The notes under the pieces: generated by a model
What the model saw: the letters and a program-made list of their open reading frames with translations, nothing else
The model's database searches: none
What the model was told of the DNA's origin: nothing
Made by a program: the position numbers and the translations under genes
Assembly (NCBI RefSeq): GCF_910592395.1
Contig: NC_088321.1
Coordinates: forward strand, 8,496,001-8,560,000
DNA: 64,000 nt
Source of the DNA: Lineus longissimus
Taxonomy: Eukaryota; Nemertea; Pilidiophora; Heteronemertea; Lineidae
Direction of reading: 5' to 3'
Shown here: positions 9,052 to 19,120 of the stretch, piece by piece
How the letters are laid out: each line of letters opens with the position of its first letter
How positions within the stretch are numbered: position 1 is the stretch's first letter

Positions 9052-11510
9052 ATGGCGACGAGACATAACACCATCACCGTAACTGGTGGAAGTGGGAAAT
9101 ACGTTTTTCCAATGAACCAGCAACTCACAATTGATGAATTAGGTGAGATGAATCGCAAACAAGTATATAGGCCTAAATGAGGTCTTCAGTTTTGATGCAT
9201 AGTGCGTAGTACGAGCTGTTATCTAGTCGAAATAAAACCAACAGATTTTGCAGCTCGCCTACACTATACACGTACAGCTGCAGTACCGGTACATGTAGGC
9301 CTATAGGCTATTTATATAGTAGTAGACTACACCGGGGTATTCCGGTAAATACAGTTACACTAGTCTACATGCGTCCTAAAAGGATGCTATCGTACTGTGG
9401 TAAATGTATGGGGGGAGGGGGGGGGGGGGTATACACAGCTTATTTTGGCATGGGTAGCCTCGCCTACCACTGGAATGGACATATAGAGCCCCTGTATATA
9501 ATGTTGCCCCAGCCAACGATTTTCAGCTCCGGGACTTACTTAGAGGGCTTCGTTGGCAGCTTCGTGTAGGCATGGTCGTACGATTCACACTGAATAGGCA
9601 GCATGATATTAAATCAAACTTTGATATAGTGATTGCAAGTAAAATGCATTATTTGATAGGCCTATATGATTTATAAGCCTAAATCAATGATATTGAAACA
9701 CGTAGGCCTAGCTGTGAACGAACACGTCCGATGCCTGTTGGATGGCCTATTCATTTCGCCTGGGAGTGCCTCTTTCGATCTACACGCCATCATTCTTCTG
9801 GAGTTAGCAGTTGCATCGTTAATAGCTAACCCAAATCAGGTGATGGCTTAGTTTTGAGTAAACAATGTTGCATGCGAACTGTCTTCAACTAGGCCACTGA
9901 GTATGGGTAGTTATTCCCGCAAAAAAGGGGTCGACAGAGAGGTCAAAGACACGAGTAGATGTTTATGATTGTATTCGTTGAGCTGCTAGATGGCGCTGCG
10001 AATTTGTTTACTGTAAGAAAGAGTTTTAACGCGCGAGATTTGTATACAGAGAGAGTTTAAAAGACACGACTGTCCCATTACACCATGGTCACTATCCCTT
10101 TAGTTAAGTTTCGTCACCTAGAGTCTTCGTAACTCGCTTGCTTGCCAATTAAATTTCTGTTTGGTATACAAATCTCGCCCGTCTTTTGAATTTTCTCTTT
10201 AGTAACTGAGAAAATTCAAAGGACACCAACTTTCGATATTACATGCATTCGTACGTAGGCCTAGGCCTAAAACATAAAATGCTTATACATGTACCTTATG
10301 TATTGACATTTCAAATTCACTTTTCCTTTTCAGCTCAAGTATTTCCTGGAGCTTCTTCACTCGCCTATATGGATGAGGGGTGCTCTGATAAGGTCGTTGT
10401 ACCTGCCAATGATGGCGTCTTTAAAACGCCAGTGGGAGGATGGGACAAAGCTGGCAGGACATTTTATGTTGTTGATGGTATGTTGGTTTGATATGATTGT
10501 GTTTAATATAATGTTTTTTGTTCGTACTATTTGCTATATATAAATTATGTCTCAGTATGTACTACATGAATCCTTCTCCTGCTGGCCACACCAGTATGTC
10601 ATGGTGGGTTTCACCCTCACTATTGCGGCCATCTCTTTTTACAAGTGACACCTACTACGCCGTGACTACAACAGCGTTGTTGTACTGGCCTTTGATTCGA
10701 GCAAATTTAACAATGTTTTTTTTATTTACTACAGGTAAAAGAGGAGCAGACAATAACGAAACGCGCATTAGGGAAATTATGCAAAATATTCGGACCCAAA
10801 AGAAAAAGCCACGCACCGAGGCGAAGGTATGTTTGTGAATAAAAATGTTTTGTAAGAGACTAGTATAGTATGTTTTGGCTGGTGCATAGAATAATCTGAT
10901 GCCGCCTATCCCCGATGTGAGACTAAAACGTATCAATAAATTCTCAAATGCAATTGGTGGGACAGCTACAGGTAGTTATAAAATGTGCCATGTGCAATGG
11001 AGGTCCTACATAAAACCATGGACTATAGGTCCATGACAAAACTGAGAAGCATTAGACTCTATGACATTGTTTGGCCTACATGCCCACCAGTGGCCTTGTA
11101 GTGCGAACTGCACCAGTAACCAGAGGAAGTGAGCAACCGCTCGCTCCCTTTATAGAAGGACTTCTACCATAATGCAATGAAATAAGCTACAATCCGGAAT
11201 AACACTAATCCACAACATTCAGGAAAAATACCTCTTGTAACTTTACTTTGGAGAATAGAGGAATCCATGAGTGGTTTTCCCCCTAAGGCTTATTTAGAGT
11301 TCATGTTCACCAAGGCATAGTATTACATGTAGTTGCAAACCATGTCTCCTTGAATTAAATATGATGTATGGTGTTCAGTGCAGCTAAATTGACTTTCGTT
11401 TAATTTTTCAGGATAGCACGACAAGTATTGCTTCAAGAGACAAGGCGGAAAAACGCTCCTATACCAGGAGCAAGAATCCAAAGATTCGTGTTGGTTGGCG
11501 TCACACATAA
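9052..11510 (+). CDS. Small 4-exon gene, TDP-43 N-terminal-domain-like protein (about 141 aa)
   Basis: Coding exons 9052-9142, 10334-10477, 10735-10826 and 11412-11510 join with GT-AG boundaries and compatible phases (1, 1, 0) into one frame of 141 codons ending in TAA. Residues about 8-80 look like the TARDBP N-terminal domain: an ITVT start, then AQVFPGASSLAYM, a central valine-rich strand, GGWD and TFYVVDGK, matching the FPGA-L-Y ... GW ... YVV pattern of that fold. In TDP-43 this domain polymerises head to tail. No RRM follows. Instead the tail (about 80-141) is very basic (RTQKKKPRTEAK, RSYTRSKNPKIR), suggesting nucleic-acid binding or nuclear import. The product is therefore a stand-alone oligomerisation domain with a basic tail. 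The family call is inferred from motif spacing only. The gene lies between inverted repeats, so carriage by a mobile element is possible. Confidence 0.65.
10334..10477 (+). CDS. Exon 2 of TDP-43-NTD-like gene
   Basis: A 144-nt exon after a TTTTCCTTTTCAG acceptor and before a GTATG donor, phase 1 at both ends. It holds the core of the domain, from AQVFPGASSL to TFYVVD. A symmetric exon like this can be skipped or shuffled without a frame change. Confidence 0.75.
10735..10826 (+). CDS. Exon 3 of TDP-43-NTD-like gene
   Basis: A 92-nt exon between a TTTACTACAG acceptor and a GTATG donor, entering in phase 1 and leaving in phase 0. It encodes a charged helix-like stretch (NNETRIREIMQNIRTQKKK) that ends in a lysine/arginine cluster. 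Confidence 0.7.
11412..11510 (+). CDS. Terminal exon 4 of TDP-43-NTD-like gene
   Basis: The acceptor is TAATTTTTCAG. The exon encodes 32 residues rich in Ser, Arg and Lys, then TAA. The inverted minisatellite module begins about 80 bp downstream, so any 3' UTR would run into it. Confidence 0.7.
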   Translation, partial: DSTTSIASRDKAEKRSYTRSKNPKIRVGWRHT

Positions 11511-11589
11511 CTAAGTATCTCGATCAATGTGTCGCCATTTTTACTCGTAGTCCAAGCGGTTACTGCAATACGGAATGCCATTGGTCGTA

Positions 11590-11723
11590 CTATAGTATGC
11601 CAAGCAAGCCATTTTCTGATTGGCTACTTCGGATATTGAATCTCGAATTTCGAATCTCGAATCTCGAATTTCAAATCTCGAATCTCGAATCTCGAATCTC
11701 GAATGATCCTTCTGGGCTTTCGT
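11590..11723 (-). repeat. GATTCGA minisatellite module, inverted copy
   Basis: Read on the minus strand it repeats the head and minisatellite of the 8.4-kb and 8.9-kb units: ACGAAAGCCCAGAAGG, then GATTCGA repeats, then ATTCAATATCC. It lacks the first exon. The module therefore flanks the small gene in opposite orientations. Confidence 0.85.
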
Positions 11724-11866
11724 AGAGACGCGTGCACAGTCACGGTCATGACTCTGATTAACTAGCGCAGTTGAGGGATAATAACGTTTTGAGCCTGCGC
11801 AAAAAAACCGGTACACCTAGAGCATTCTGTCCTAGGGATACGGCTCCCATACCTCTAGACAGTGCG

Positions 11867-11872
11867 AATAAA
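11867..11872 (+). terminator. Candidate polyadenylation signal AATAAA
   Basis: A canonical hexamer 357 bp after the stop codon of the small gene, just outside the right inverted-repeat arm. No closer AATAAA was seen. It is only a positional candidate. Confidence 0.35.
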
Positions 11873-12050
11873 GTTTCGCTAGACACTACTCATTTCCAGA
11901 CAAAACTTCGACTTTCGAGGAAACATTTTCATTCGTGACACAGGAATATAATAAACATTTCGGTCAAACGAACATTGGTGGTGGTGTGTGGACTTTTCGT
12001 AAAATCTTCAATGCAGTGATCGGGACGATGACGGATTTTAGGGGAATGGT

Positions 12051-12105
12051 GTCACTCGTGACATGCCTTTGGTGTCACGAGTGATATGCTTGTTTCACGA
12101 GTGAC
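12051..12105. repeat. Cluster of palindrome-like TCACGAGTGA sites
   Basis: TCACTCGTGA at 12052-12061 and its reverse complement TCACGAGTGA at 12075-12084 and 12095-12104 lie 20-23 bp apart. No gene is visible from 11,873 to 12,458; this cluster is the only structure I see there. Confidence 0.5.
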
Positions 12106-12458
12106 ATTGTTGGACACAGCTCGAAGGGTTAAAATCATTATCGTTTGTTGTTGTGTTGTCATTGCATCAGACTCAGACTCATTATGTTATTATATCGTTC
12201 AAAAAAACTTCCTAAATTAAAGTTTCAATAATGTTTTCAATTAAAATTCCGGACATATTACATATTGCCTTTTGATGATTTTATTACTTCGAGATGTGTC
12301 CAATTATCGCGAAAATGTCATTCAAGCTTTAGATGAGGGTCGGCTGTTATCGTGGAAGGTCCAATAACAGTTGTGTCCGAAAAGCACATTAAGTGTTGCT
12401 TCCTGTTCCTGTTCCTGAGTGATAGGGAAAGGCGTTGGTAGGAACCTATAGACATAAT

Positions 12459-13335
12459 ATTTCGGCAATATTTGGAGCAAAACCACTAAGAATATTGATT
12501 TTAACACTAAAAGGAGGATGGATTCCACTACTAATTTCAAGAAAGATTATTTTAAACTGAAGAACAATTCTTTTACGGCAAGACCTCTGAGAACATAAGG
12601 AACAGGATGGAAATTTAATTGGTATCAGACAGTGAGAGAGCCAAGAGTATCATGGCCAATCCCAGGTTTTCATCAATTTGCATATTTGACGAACATAATA
12701 CTGCTATTAGCATGAGGAAAACCACCATGAAATTTAACAAACCAATTTACATTTACAGGTGTTACACAGCCTTGGAACTGGCCAAATTACTGATGAATGA
12801 ATTCTACTATGAAGTACTTCAACCATATTTTGGTGAGAAGAACCTGGAACTACTGTATCTTGACAGAGATTCATTTGTACAGAACATTAATACTAATGAT
12901 TTAACTGAATACCTCAAAGGGTTAAAGGACCATTTCGACTTCAGTAACTATCCTGAGGATCATCCACTCTACGACACTAACAAGAAGAAGGTGCCAGGTT
13001 ATTTTAAGGATGAGCTAGGAGGAGAAGAGATGATAGAATTCATTGCCTTGAGAAGTAAGATGTATGCTTACAGAACCCGGACTATGCCCAAAGAGCTTGC
13101 AACCAAAGGTCTTGCGTAAGCGGACAAAGTGTCAGAGGCAAAGAAACTGAAAGGAATTACTAAGAATGTTGTAAAGAGAGATATCACATTTAATGACTAC
13201 ATTTAGTGTATTGAAAAGTGTAGGTCATTTAACCACAAAATGCGTCACTTAAGGTCAGAGAAACACCAGATGTATTTGGAAGAGGTTGAAAAGAAAAGTC
13301 TGTGTCGTTTTGATGACAAGCGCTTCATCAATTAA
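12459..13335 (+). pseudogene. Polinton protein-primed DNA polymerase B, C-terminal fragment
   Basis: About 290 codons corresponding to the polymerase palm and thumb. A motif-B-like segment (KLKNNS then FYGK) lies at about 12,553-12,590 and a motif-C segment reads YLDRDSF near 12,860, where the family has YxDTDS. The Thr-to-Arg change beside the metal-binding Asp suggests loss of function. Breaks: a one-base loss within the motif-B codons, then in-frame stops near 12,617, 13,117 and 13,204. The exonuclease and N-terminal regions are missing. It converges on the minus-strand genes. Confidence 0.85.
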
Positions 13336-13559
13336 AACTTCAAGATCCCCTTATGTGTGTACTGTTCGGACAAGACTTGACTGGGGGCAACTGGGTTTTG
13401 ACTAATTGTCTGCTGCCTAGTTTGATTTAGTTGATTTTTATTCGATTTTAGTTGATTGTTAGTCTGTCTGCTAGTCTGACTGGTAGTTGGTATCGAGGAC
13501 ACTATGGTATCTATCAAATCTTCACTGGAACCTCCACTGGAATCTCTTTCTCTGCTCAT
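13332..13559 (-). CDS. Short Ser/Gln/Thr-rich frame next to PolB, unassigned
   Basis: A 75-codon ATG-started frame (MSRERDSSGGSSEDL at its start), polar and low-complexity, convergent with PolB and abutting its stop. In the minus-strand Polinton order it follows the ATPase, separated by the L2-like LINE. It may be the remnant of the next Polinton gene. I do not recognise it and cannot exclude a chance frame. Confidence 0.3.
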   Translation of the reverse strand: MSRERDSSGGSSEDLIDTIVSSIPTTSQTSRQTNNQLKSNKNQLNQTRQQTISQNPVAPSQVLSEQYTHKGILKF

Positions 13560-13574
13560 TTAAGAATTAAAAAT

Positions 13575-14600
13575 TCTTTAGGAAATTCCAAAGTACGTAA
13601 AATCTATTTTGATGAATGAAAAGCATTTATAGGCGGCGCCTTTCCAAGAGCCTGATCAAGGCGCCACCCCGTTCAAAACCGAAAACATCATTCAGAGAAG
13701 TGCTTCTTAAAAAGCCACGTCTTTAGCTGAAGTTTGAAACTGGTGATATTTTGGCATGCCTTGACGTGGCCAGGGAGGGCGTTCCAAAGAACAGGTGCAC
13801 AAGACGAGAGACTCCGGTCGCCTTGCCGAGTTCGGGTTCTTTTGACGGAGACCCGATCAAGCCCAGAATACCGCGTCTCTCGTCGGCCAGGTGCAGCACT
13901 CAAAAACCCATCGAAATATTGTGGTGCAAGACCGCTATAGATCTTATAAGCAGTCAGCGAGATCTTGTACTCGATCCTTGACCTAACAGGGAGCCAGTGC
14001 AACTGCCGAAGGGCAGGGGTTATGTGCGCAGATTTCCTAAGACGGAGGACAATCCTGGCAGCCCAGTTCTGAATACGCTGGAGTGGAGCAATGGTACTTT
14101 CATGGAGACCATACAGAATGCCATTATTGCAATCTAACTGGGAGCTGACCAACGCACAAACCAAACGCTCTGCGCTAGCTTGATCGAGGTACTTTCTTAC
14201 ACGACCGATGTTGTAAAGGCTTGCACTAGCTGCCCTGCAGATGGAGGAGACCTGTTTCTTCATGGTCATATTTTTATCCAGCCAAACGCCCAAGTCCTTC
14301 ACACAATCCGATTCATGAATGTCCTGACCGCCAACCACAATGGACGAAATAGAGCCAGTCCTTCTGGAGGACACAAAGTTTGCCATGTCGGTCTTAGGTG
14401 CATTTAGAGCAAGTTTATTGTCCATTAACCAATCTCCAATGTCACTGATGCAGTCCTCTGCGTGAGAGAGTACCTGAGCACCGTCCTCCTTGTCACCACA
14501 GCGAAAGCTGTCCATCAGCTGATTATCATCAGCGTACATCTCAAAGGTGATCCTCTTCTCACGGATCAGGTCACCAAGGGGAAGCGTGTATATATTGATG
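13575..14600 (-). mobile_element. 5'-truncated L2/CR1-like LINE
   Basis: The 3' third of a LINE: the RT C-terminal region, then a GC-rich 3' UTR with an inverted ggcgcc pair (13,631-13,668) and a tataaatgc segment typical of L2-like ends. It interrupts the Polinton after the ATPase C-terminal segment. The 5' junction near 14,600 lies within the RT, as expected for incomplete reverse transcription. Confidence 0.8.
13688..14600 (-). pseudogene. LINE reverse transcriptase, C-terminal part
   Basis: About 300 codons starting just before the catalytic segment, which reads MYADDNQLMDSF (YADD box). Then come the thumb and the conserved tail with RIQNWAARIVL and HITPALRQLHWLPV, a signature of the L2/CR1 group, ending TWLFKKHFSE. 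The frame is intact from 14,539 to its stop at 13,688. The fingers, the rest of the palm and the endonuclease are absent because of 5' truncation. Confidence 0.85.
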
Positions 14601-14698
14601 ACCTATTTTTTCTTAAGAGATCTAAAATTTCAACCCTTTTATTTTTGGGAATTATGTCGTTTTCCTCTAGTGCCTTTTTCATTGACTCTTCATCTTTG

Positions 14699-15701
14699 CA
14701 TCACGGGAAATGAGTGACATTGCTTCCCATTGGCTGAATACAATAAGGAGAATATGGAGCCGATTGGTAATGGAAAATTCATTACAGCATTACAAAAATA
14801 GTATCAAATTGCTTCCACAACCACTTTTTTTAAAGATCCAGATCGTATGGAGCCTTAAATTTCATAGCCAATATTTGATACAACTTATTTTGTTGAAATT
14901 ATTTGTGAGTTTTGTGCACTTTTAACAGTTTGGCAAGACCACCGAACTGCATACAACCAAGGAATTTACTGTGTATAGTGGGCTGACCTGAGGTCGAAAG
15001 TCACCTCTCTTCTTGAAATCAGAGCAAAGTCATTAGCATCCCCAGATCAATTTTCAAAGATGAAATACTCCAGGATTTATGCATCAAATTAGCTACTACG
15101 AACGATATAAGACCTTTGTGCACTTTTTCTATAAAAAAGAGACAAATTAATCACTCAAAATGACGTTATTCCCACTGTGAACGAGTTTTTGATACTATAA
15201 AAATCCATGAAAACCCGAAGTTTTTTGCCTTTTTTCATTAAGTTTGCTTGCCGCCACCATTTTCTAGCTTAAATCATGTGACAAAAGCTTAAAACCTTGA
15301 CCCCATTTACCTTAGAAGTGTTCAGAACCTGTACATTCAACACTAGAAACCTCGACTCCAGGTCAACAGCGTTGTTTGTACAGGCCGCCGCTAGATGGCG
15401 AGATCGCTTGGTGGGGCCGTCTCCACAGTGGTGAACTGCTTTATACTACAGTGTGTCTCTTAAAAGCCGGAATCAATGCAAATACCACCCTAGCAAATGG
15501 AATTAAATGGACAACACTTCCAGATACATACACGTTCGCTCGGTTCTGCCATAGCGTGGTTTCAGTGTTGAAGGAGCGTGTAACGTTGCCGCGATGATAC
15601 CGCTCCCGAAACAACAGCGCGGGAATGACGTCAACGCATAGCGCTGCCATCTATTAGGAACTGAGGGAACTATTTCATAATGTCGCTCATTTCCAGTGAT
15701 G
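14699..15701. mobile_element. 1.0-kb TIR element inside the ATPase remnant
   Basis: Inverted ends match 21 of 23 bases: CATCACGGGAAATGAG at the left, and CATCACTGGAAATGAG reading in from the right. Between them is non-coding sequence with no transposase. Removing the element brings the two ATPase pieces back into one reading frame with at most a one-base duplication, so a target duplication is minimal or absent. The superfamily is unresolved. Confidence 0.7.
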
Positions 15702-15795
15702 GTTAAAAAAAAGTACTAACATACAAATGTTTTCCCGAAAATGCTTCACAATAGAGTTGTATTTTTTTAACTAAAACCCAAGTAGTAATTCCGTA

Positions 15796-16083
15796 ATATA
15801 TATATGTTTATTTCGTACTAGGCACAATCAGAGGTGCATGGTGTTGAAATATATACAGTGCTGTAACAAGTTTGACAAAATATCGATACAAAATGAGGAC
15901 ATATAATTTAGTTGTACATGAGGCACTCCAGCGGTAGAATCCCATCAACCGAGGAAGTCACCTAAGATGTACATAAATAGTCTAATATCTCATTGATCTC
16001 CTCGGTTGCTAAGAATCCATCACCCGAGTCCCTCATGTGAAGCAACTCTTGAATCTGAGTACACAGAAATGACGATGGGATTT
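15796..16083 (-). mobile_element. LINE 3' end, severely 5'-truncated
   Basis: On the minus strand this fragment ends in gtgcctagtacgaaataaac, nearly the same 3' terminus as the LINE at 2,660. It splits the Polinton ATPase exactly between recognisable coding segments on either side. It is about 290 bp long with no RT left, and its body differs enough to be another subfamily. Confidence 0.75.
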
Positions 16084-16538
16084 TGCCTTCCTGAAAATGC
16101 CAAGTTACAAAGCTCGCTTGATTTTCTCTTACTGTCATGCAAATTGGCACAGTCATCAATAATGAAAAATGTGTTTGAATCTTTGTAAACTTCCATCGCA
16201 GCAAGTAATGTTTTATTCAGATCATTCTTAACAATATTGGGATCAATAATAATGAGATTTTGATCTTTGAAAATCCACTCTCGCTTGTTTGTTTGATTGT
16301 GTTCAAAGGTTGGACAAAACAGAACGATGTTTTCAAAATGTCCTTTGTAGTAAGTTTTCTACAAATCTAAGACGAAGTGAGTTTCCCCACAATTTGTGCA
16401 GCCAGAAATAATGGCATTAAAAGGTTCGTAAATAAACAATGAGGAGCTCGAAGCACGTATCGAAGAATACGACGTAGACGATAATGTCATTTATCCAAGG
16501 GATTTATCCAAGATATTTATTTCATTGGGTTCCGTGGT

Positions 16539-17102
16539 ATGATACCATTAGATATTCTGCAGACACATAACATCGATGATGCCATCACTCAACTTATGAT
16601 GGACCTGGATACGGCCAAAGCTAATCTCCAGCGATCGATCAATGCAACGCTCTATGTCAGATGCATAGCCTGGATTGAACGTACAGTCAACCTCAGGAAA
16701 CTAGATCACTTGAATCGTAAAGAACGCGAATTCAACGATCAGCTGACCGCAGATACAGCCGAAGATACACCATCCACATCATCCAAGTCGGACACATCTC
16801 GCGCATGCAACCGATCAAGAGAACGTCCAAGTGATCGCAGACGCAGTAACAACCGCGAACGACAATCAAAAAACGCCAGAGGAACCTCCCAGGAGACAAG
16901 ACCACCCAGATCCAACTCCAGACAAAGGAATCAAGGGAACCGGCAACAACGCCGACCACCAACAGACAACAACAACAGGATTCCACAAGGGCCGCACAAC
17001 CAGCACAATCAGCCACGAAGACAAAACCAACAACGCTCAGTAAGTCTGAATGCTCTAGGTCTGGACCCAAATGCTATGACAGGGGGGGGGGGGGGGTCCT
17101 AA
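16539..17102 (+). pseudogene. PLE N-terminal region, up to a G15 tract
   Basis: A 187-codon frame: an initial helical segment (about residues 1-70), then a long Arg/Gln/Asn-rich low-complexity tract. It ends inside a run of 15 guanines (17082-17096). The downstream PLE frame (PKPTRRYVRGKPK) continues in another register just after the run, so a length change in the G tract is the likely cause of the frameshift. Confidence 0.7.
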
Positions 17103-19120
17103 ACCAACTAGACGATATGTTAGGGGGAAACCCAAGACACTAAAATCCATTGCAGAAAATGAATTAAAAAGATCGGTTTTAAACCTCAGTGACTACAAAC
17201 TAACTAATGATGAAATTAAACTTCTTAGCAAAGGCTTAAACTTCTGACCTGCCCCAAAATCATATGACAATCATCAACTCAACCAAGACACAGAAGAATT
17301 CTTCAGAAGAATCAGATTGAGAGAATGATTTAACATTGATGACACTACAGACACTCAAAATGATGGTACCAACCCCACTGATTACCAACTACGCAAAATC
17401 AAATTGGACCCCGCCCACTGACCGCAATGCCCACCTTGAATCATACATTGCCACCACCTCGGTCAATCTCAATCGAGCCCAACCCAAGAAAACGTTTGAC
17501 AATATATCTCTGGGTGAGAGAAAAGCTCTCAATTCCCTCAGAGACAACCCTGAAATAATCATAAAAAGGGCTGACAAAGGTGGCGCCACAGTGGTGCTCA
17601 ACACCTCTGATTACATCAAAGAATGTAATAGGCAACTCCAAGACACAAAAATCTATGAAGAACAAGCTACCGACCTTACTACCCGCCACGAACTTCAGAC
17701 ACAACAACTTGTCAACAAAATGCACGTTCATAGGTACATAGATGAGAAAACCTACAACTATCTATACCCTAATGACTCCCGCACTCCCAAATTCTACTGC
17801 TTGCCCAAAATCCATAAAAAGGACAACCCCGGTAGACCCATTGTCTCTGGCAACAATAGCCCTACAGAGGCATTATCCAAACTTGTTAACCATCACTTAA
17901 GACCATTGGTACAAAACACAACCACATACATAAAGGACACTACAGACTTTATCAATAAACTAAACACCATTAATCTCGGACCACCAAACCTGGCCGAACC
18001 TAAACCACTCCTAGTCACTTTATGTTACATCCCTGTACACTAATATCCCCCATGATGAGGGGCTGGTTGCTATGAGAGAACATCTCAACACCAGACAACA
18101 ATGTACGATCCCAACAGACACCCTAACAGATGCTGCTGAACTCATACTCAAAACTAACAACTTCAGCTTCAACAAACACTACCTACAAAAATCAGGTACA
18201 GCCATGGGCACGTCCATGGCCCCATTTTATGCCAACCTGTTTTTGGCTAAATGGGAATCAGACTTCTGGAACGGCCGACCCCACAAACCCCAAATGCACG
18301 TCAGATTTATTGACGACATCTTCATGATCTGGCCACACGGCAAAGACAAACTAGACCAAACCATAAAAGACATAAACGAACACCATCCAACCATCAAATA
18401 TGTAGCTGACATCAGTGAAACCTCAGTAGATTTCCTAGATGTCACTGTTAGTATTGGGGACAACAACAACATATAAACTTCCCTATTCACTAAACCCACA
18501 AATTGTCATAGCTATTTGGTGTCAACCTCCTGTCATCCAGACCATACCAAGAAAGGTATTGCATACAGTCAAGCAATCAGGATTCGCCGAATCTGTTCAC
18601 GCATTGAAGACTACGACCAACACAGCAAACGTCTCATCAGGATGCTGCATGTCAGAGGTCACAAGCTTAACGACCTCAATAAAGCCATAGCCAAAGCCTG
18701 ATCTCTAGACAGAGACACTCTGCTGCAAAAACAGTCTACAGAAACTAGCAGAGACACTGTCATTCCTCGAGTTACAACGTACAATCCATCACTTCCGAAT
18801 TTACGAGAAATAGTTAACAAACACTGGGAGGTCCTCGAAAGCTCGGATAAACTCAGGACTGCCCTCAATTCCGCCAAACCACTCATCAGCTACCGTAGAT
18901 GTAAGAACCTGAGAGACATTCTAACAGGAGCCGATATCAAAGAAAACAAACTTTGTAAACCAAAGGCACAATCAATGAGACAGAAAGACAAACCCTCCTT
19001 TCATTTGCACCCCCACCACCTAAGGGCAGCAACAAATGCAACAACAGCAAATGCGCCAACTGCAAATATATGCAGAAATCATACTCAGTAACCAGTTGAG
19101 TCACAGGCAAAAAAACATTA
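17098..19120 (+). pseudogene. PLE reverse transcriptase
   Basis: The segment after the N-terminal linker holds the RT: RADKGGATVVL, then KFYCLPKIHK and GRPIVSGNNSP, then AMGTSMAPFYANLFLAKW, then the catalytic RFIDDIFMIW and SVDFLDV. In-frame stops at about 17,245, 17,326 and 17,420, a frame break near 18,040 (around the expected SLYTNIP motif), and stops at 18,474 and 18,699 make it a pseudogene. It runs to the TA at 19,119, where pogo is inserted. Confidence 0.85.

Larger units (their letters stand above)
8418..9306 (+). repeat. Tandem duplication of promoter plus first exon
   Basis: Unit 1 (8418-8875) and unit 2 (8876-9306) are nearly identical. Each holds an ACGAAAGCCCAGAAGG head, a GATTCGA minisatellite, a first coding exon (8611-8701 and 9052-9142), a 5' splice site, and a tail ending catgtaggcctata. 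The units differ mainly in the number of GATTCGA repeats. The near identity implies a recent event. Confidence 0.9.
7861..11855. repeat. Inverted repeat pair enclosing the TDP-43-NTD-like gene
   Basis: The arm at 7861-7885 begins GAGGTACGGGACCCATATCC. The reverse complement of 11831-11855 begins GAGGTATGGGAGCCGTATCC. By eye 22 of 25 bases match. They face inwards and enclose the whole small gene and its duplicated promoter. They could be terminal repeats of a 4-kb element or two copies of a short repeat; no target duplication is evident. Confidence 0.5.
14601..16490 (-). pseudogene. Polinton packaging ATPase (A32/FtsK-like), split in three pieces
   Basis: Piece 1 (16490-16084) starts at an ATG and has a Walker A-like segment GCTNCGETH, where the catalytic Lys is Glu, and a Walker B segment FFIIDDCA. 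Piece 2 (15795-15702) carries QKYNS/RENI-type C-terminal sequence. Piece 3 (14698-14601) carries KKALEENDIIP. The gaps are a LINE 3' end and a TIR element. An in-frame TAG lies about 20 codons after Walker A, and an A-run indel shifts the frame in piece 2. This family pumps genomes into capsids. Lesions plus the Lys change make it non-functional. Confidence 0.82.

Noticed and set aside
8403-9158. Minus-strand frames made of repeated SRISNLE-type units
   Set aside because: Translation of the GATTCGA minisatellite; no protein signal beyond the repeat.
10030-10190. Inverted CGAGATTTGTATAC pair in intron 1 of the small gene
   Set aside because: Only about 14-17 bp match and no element boundaries; could be chance.
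13734-14713. Plus-strand frames of 68-83 codons
   Set aside because: Antisense to the L2-like reverse transcriptase.
16732-17070. Minus-strand 112-codon frame
   Set aside because: Antisense shadow of the PLE low-complexity region.
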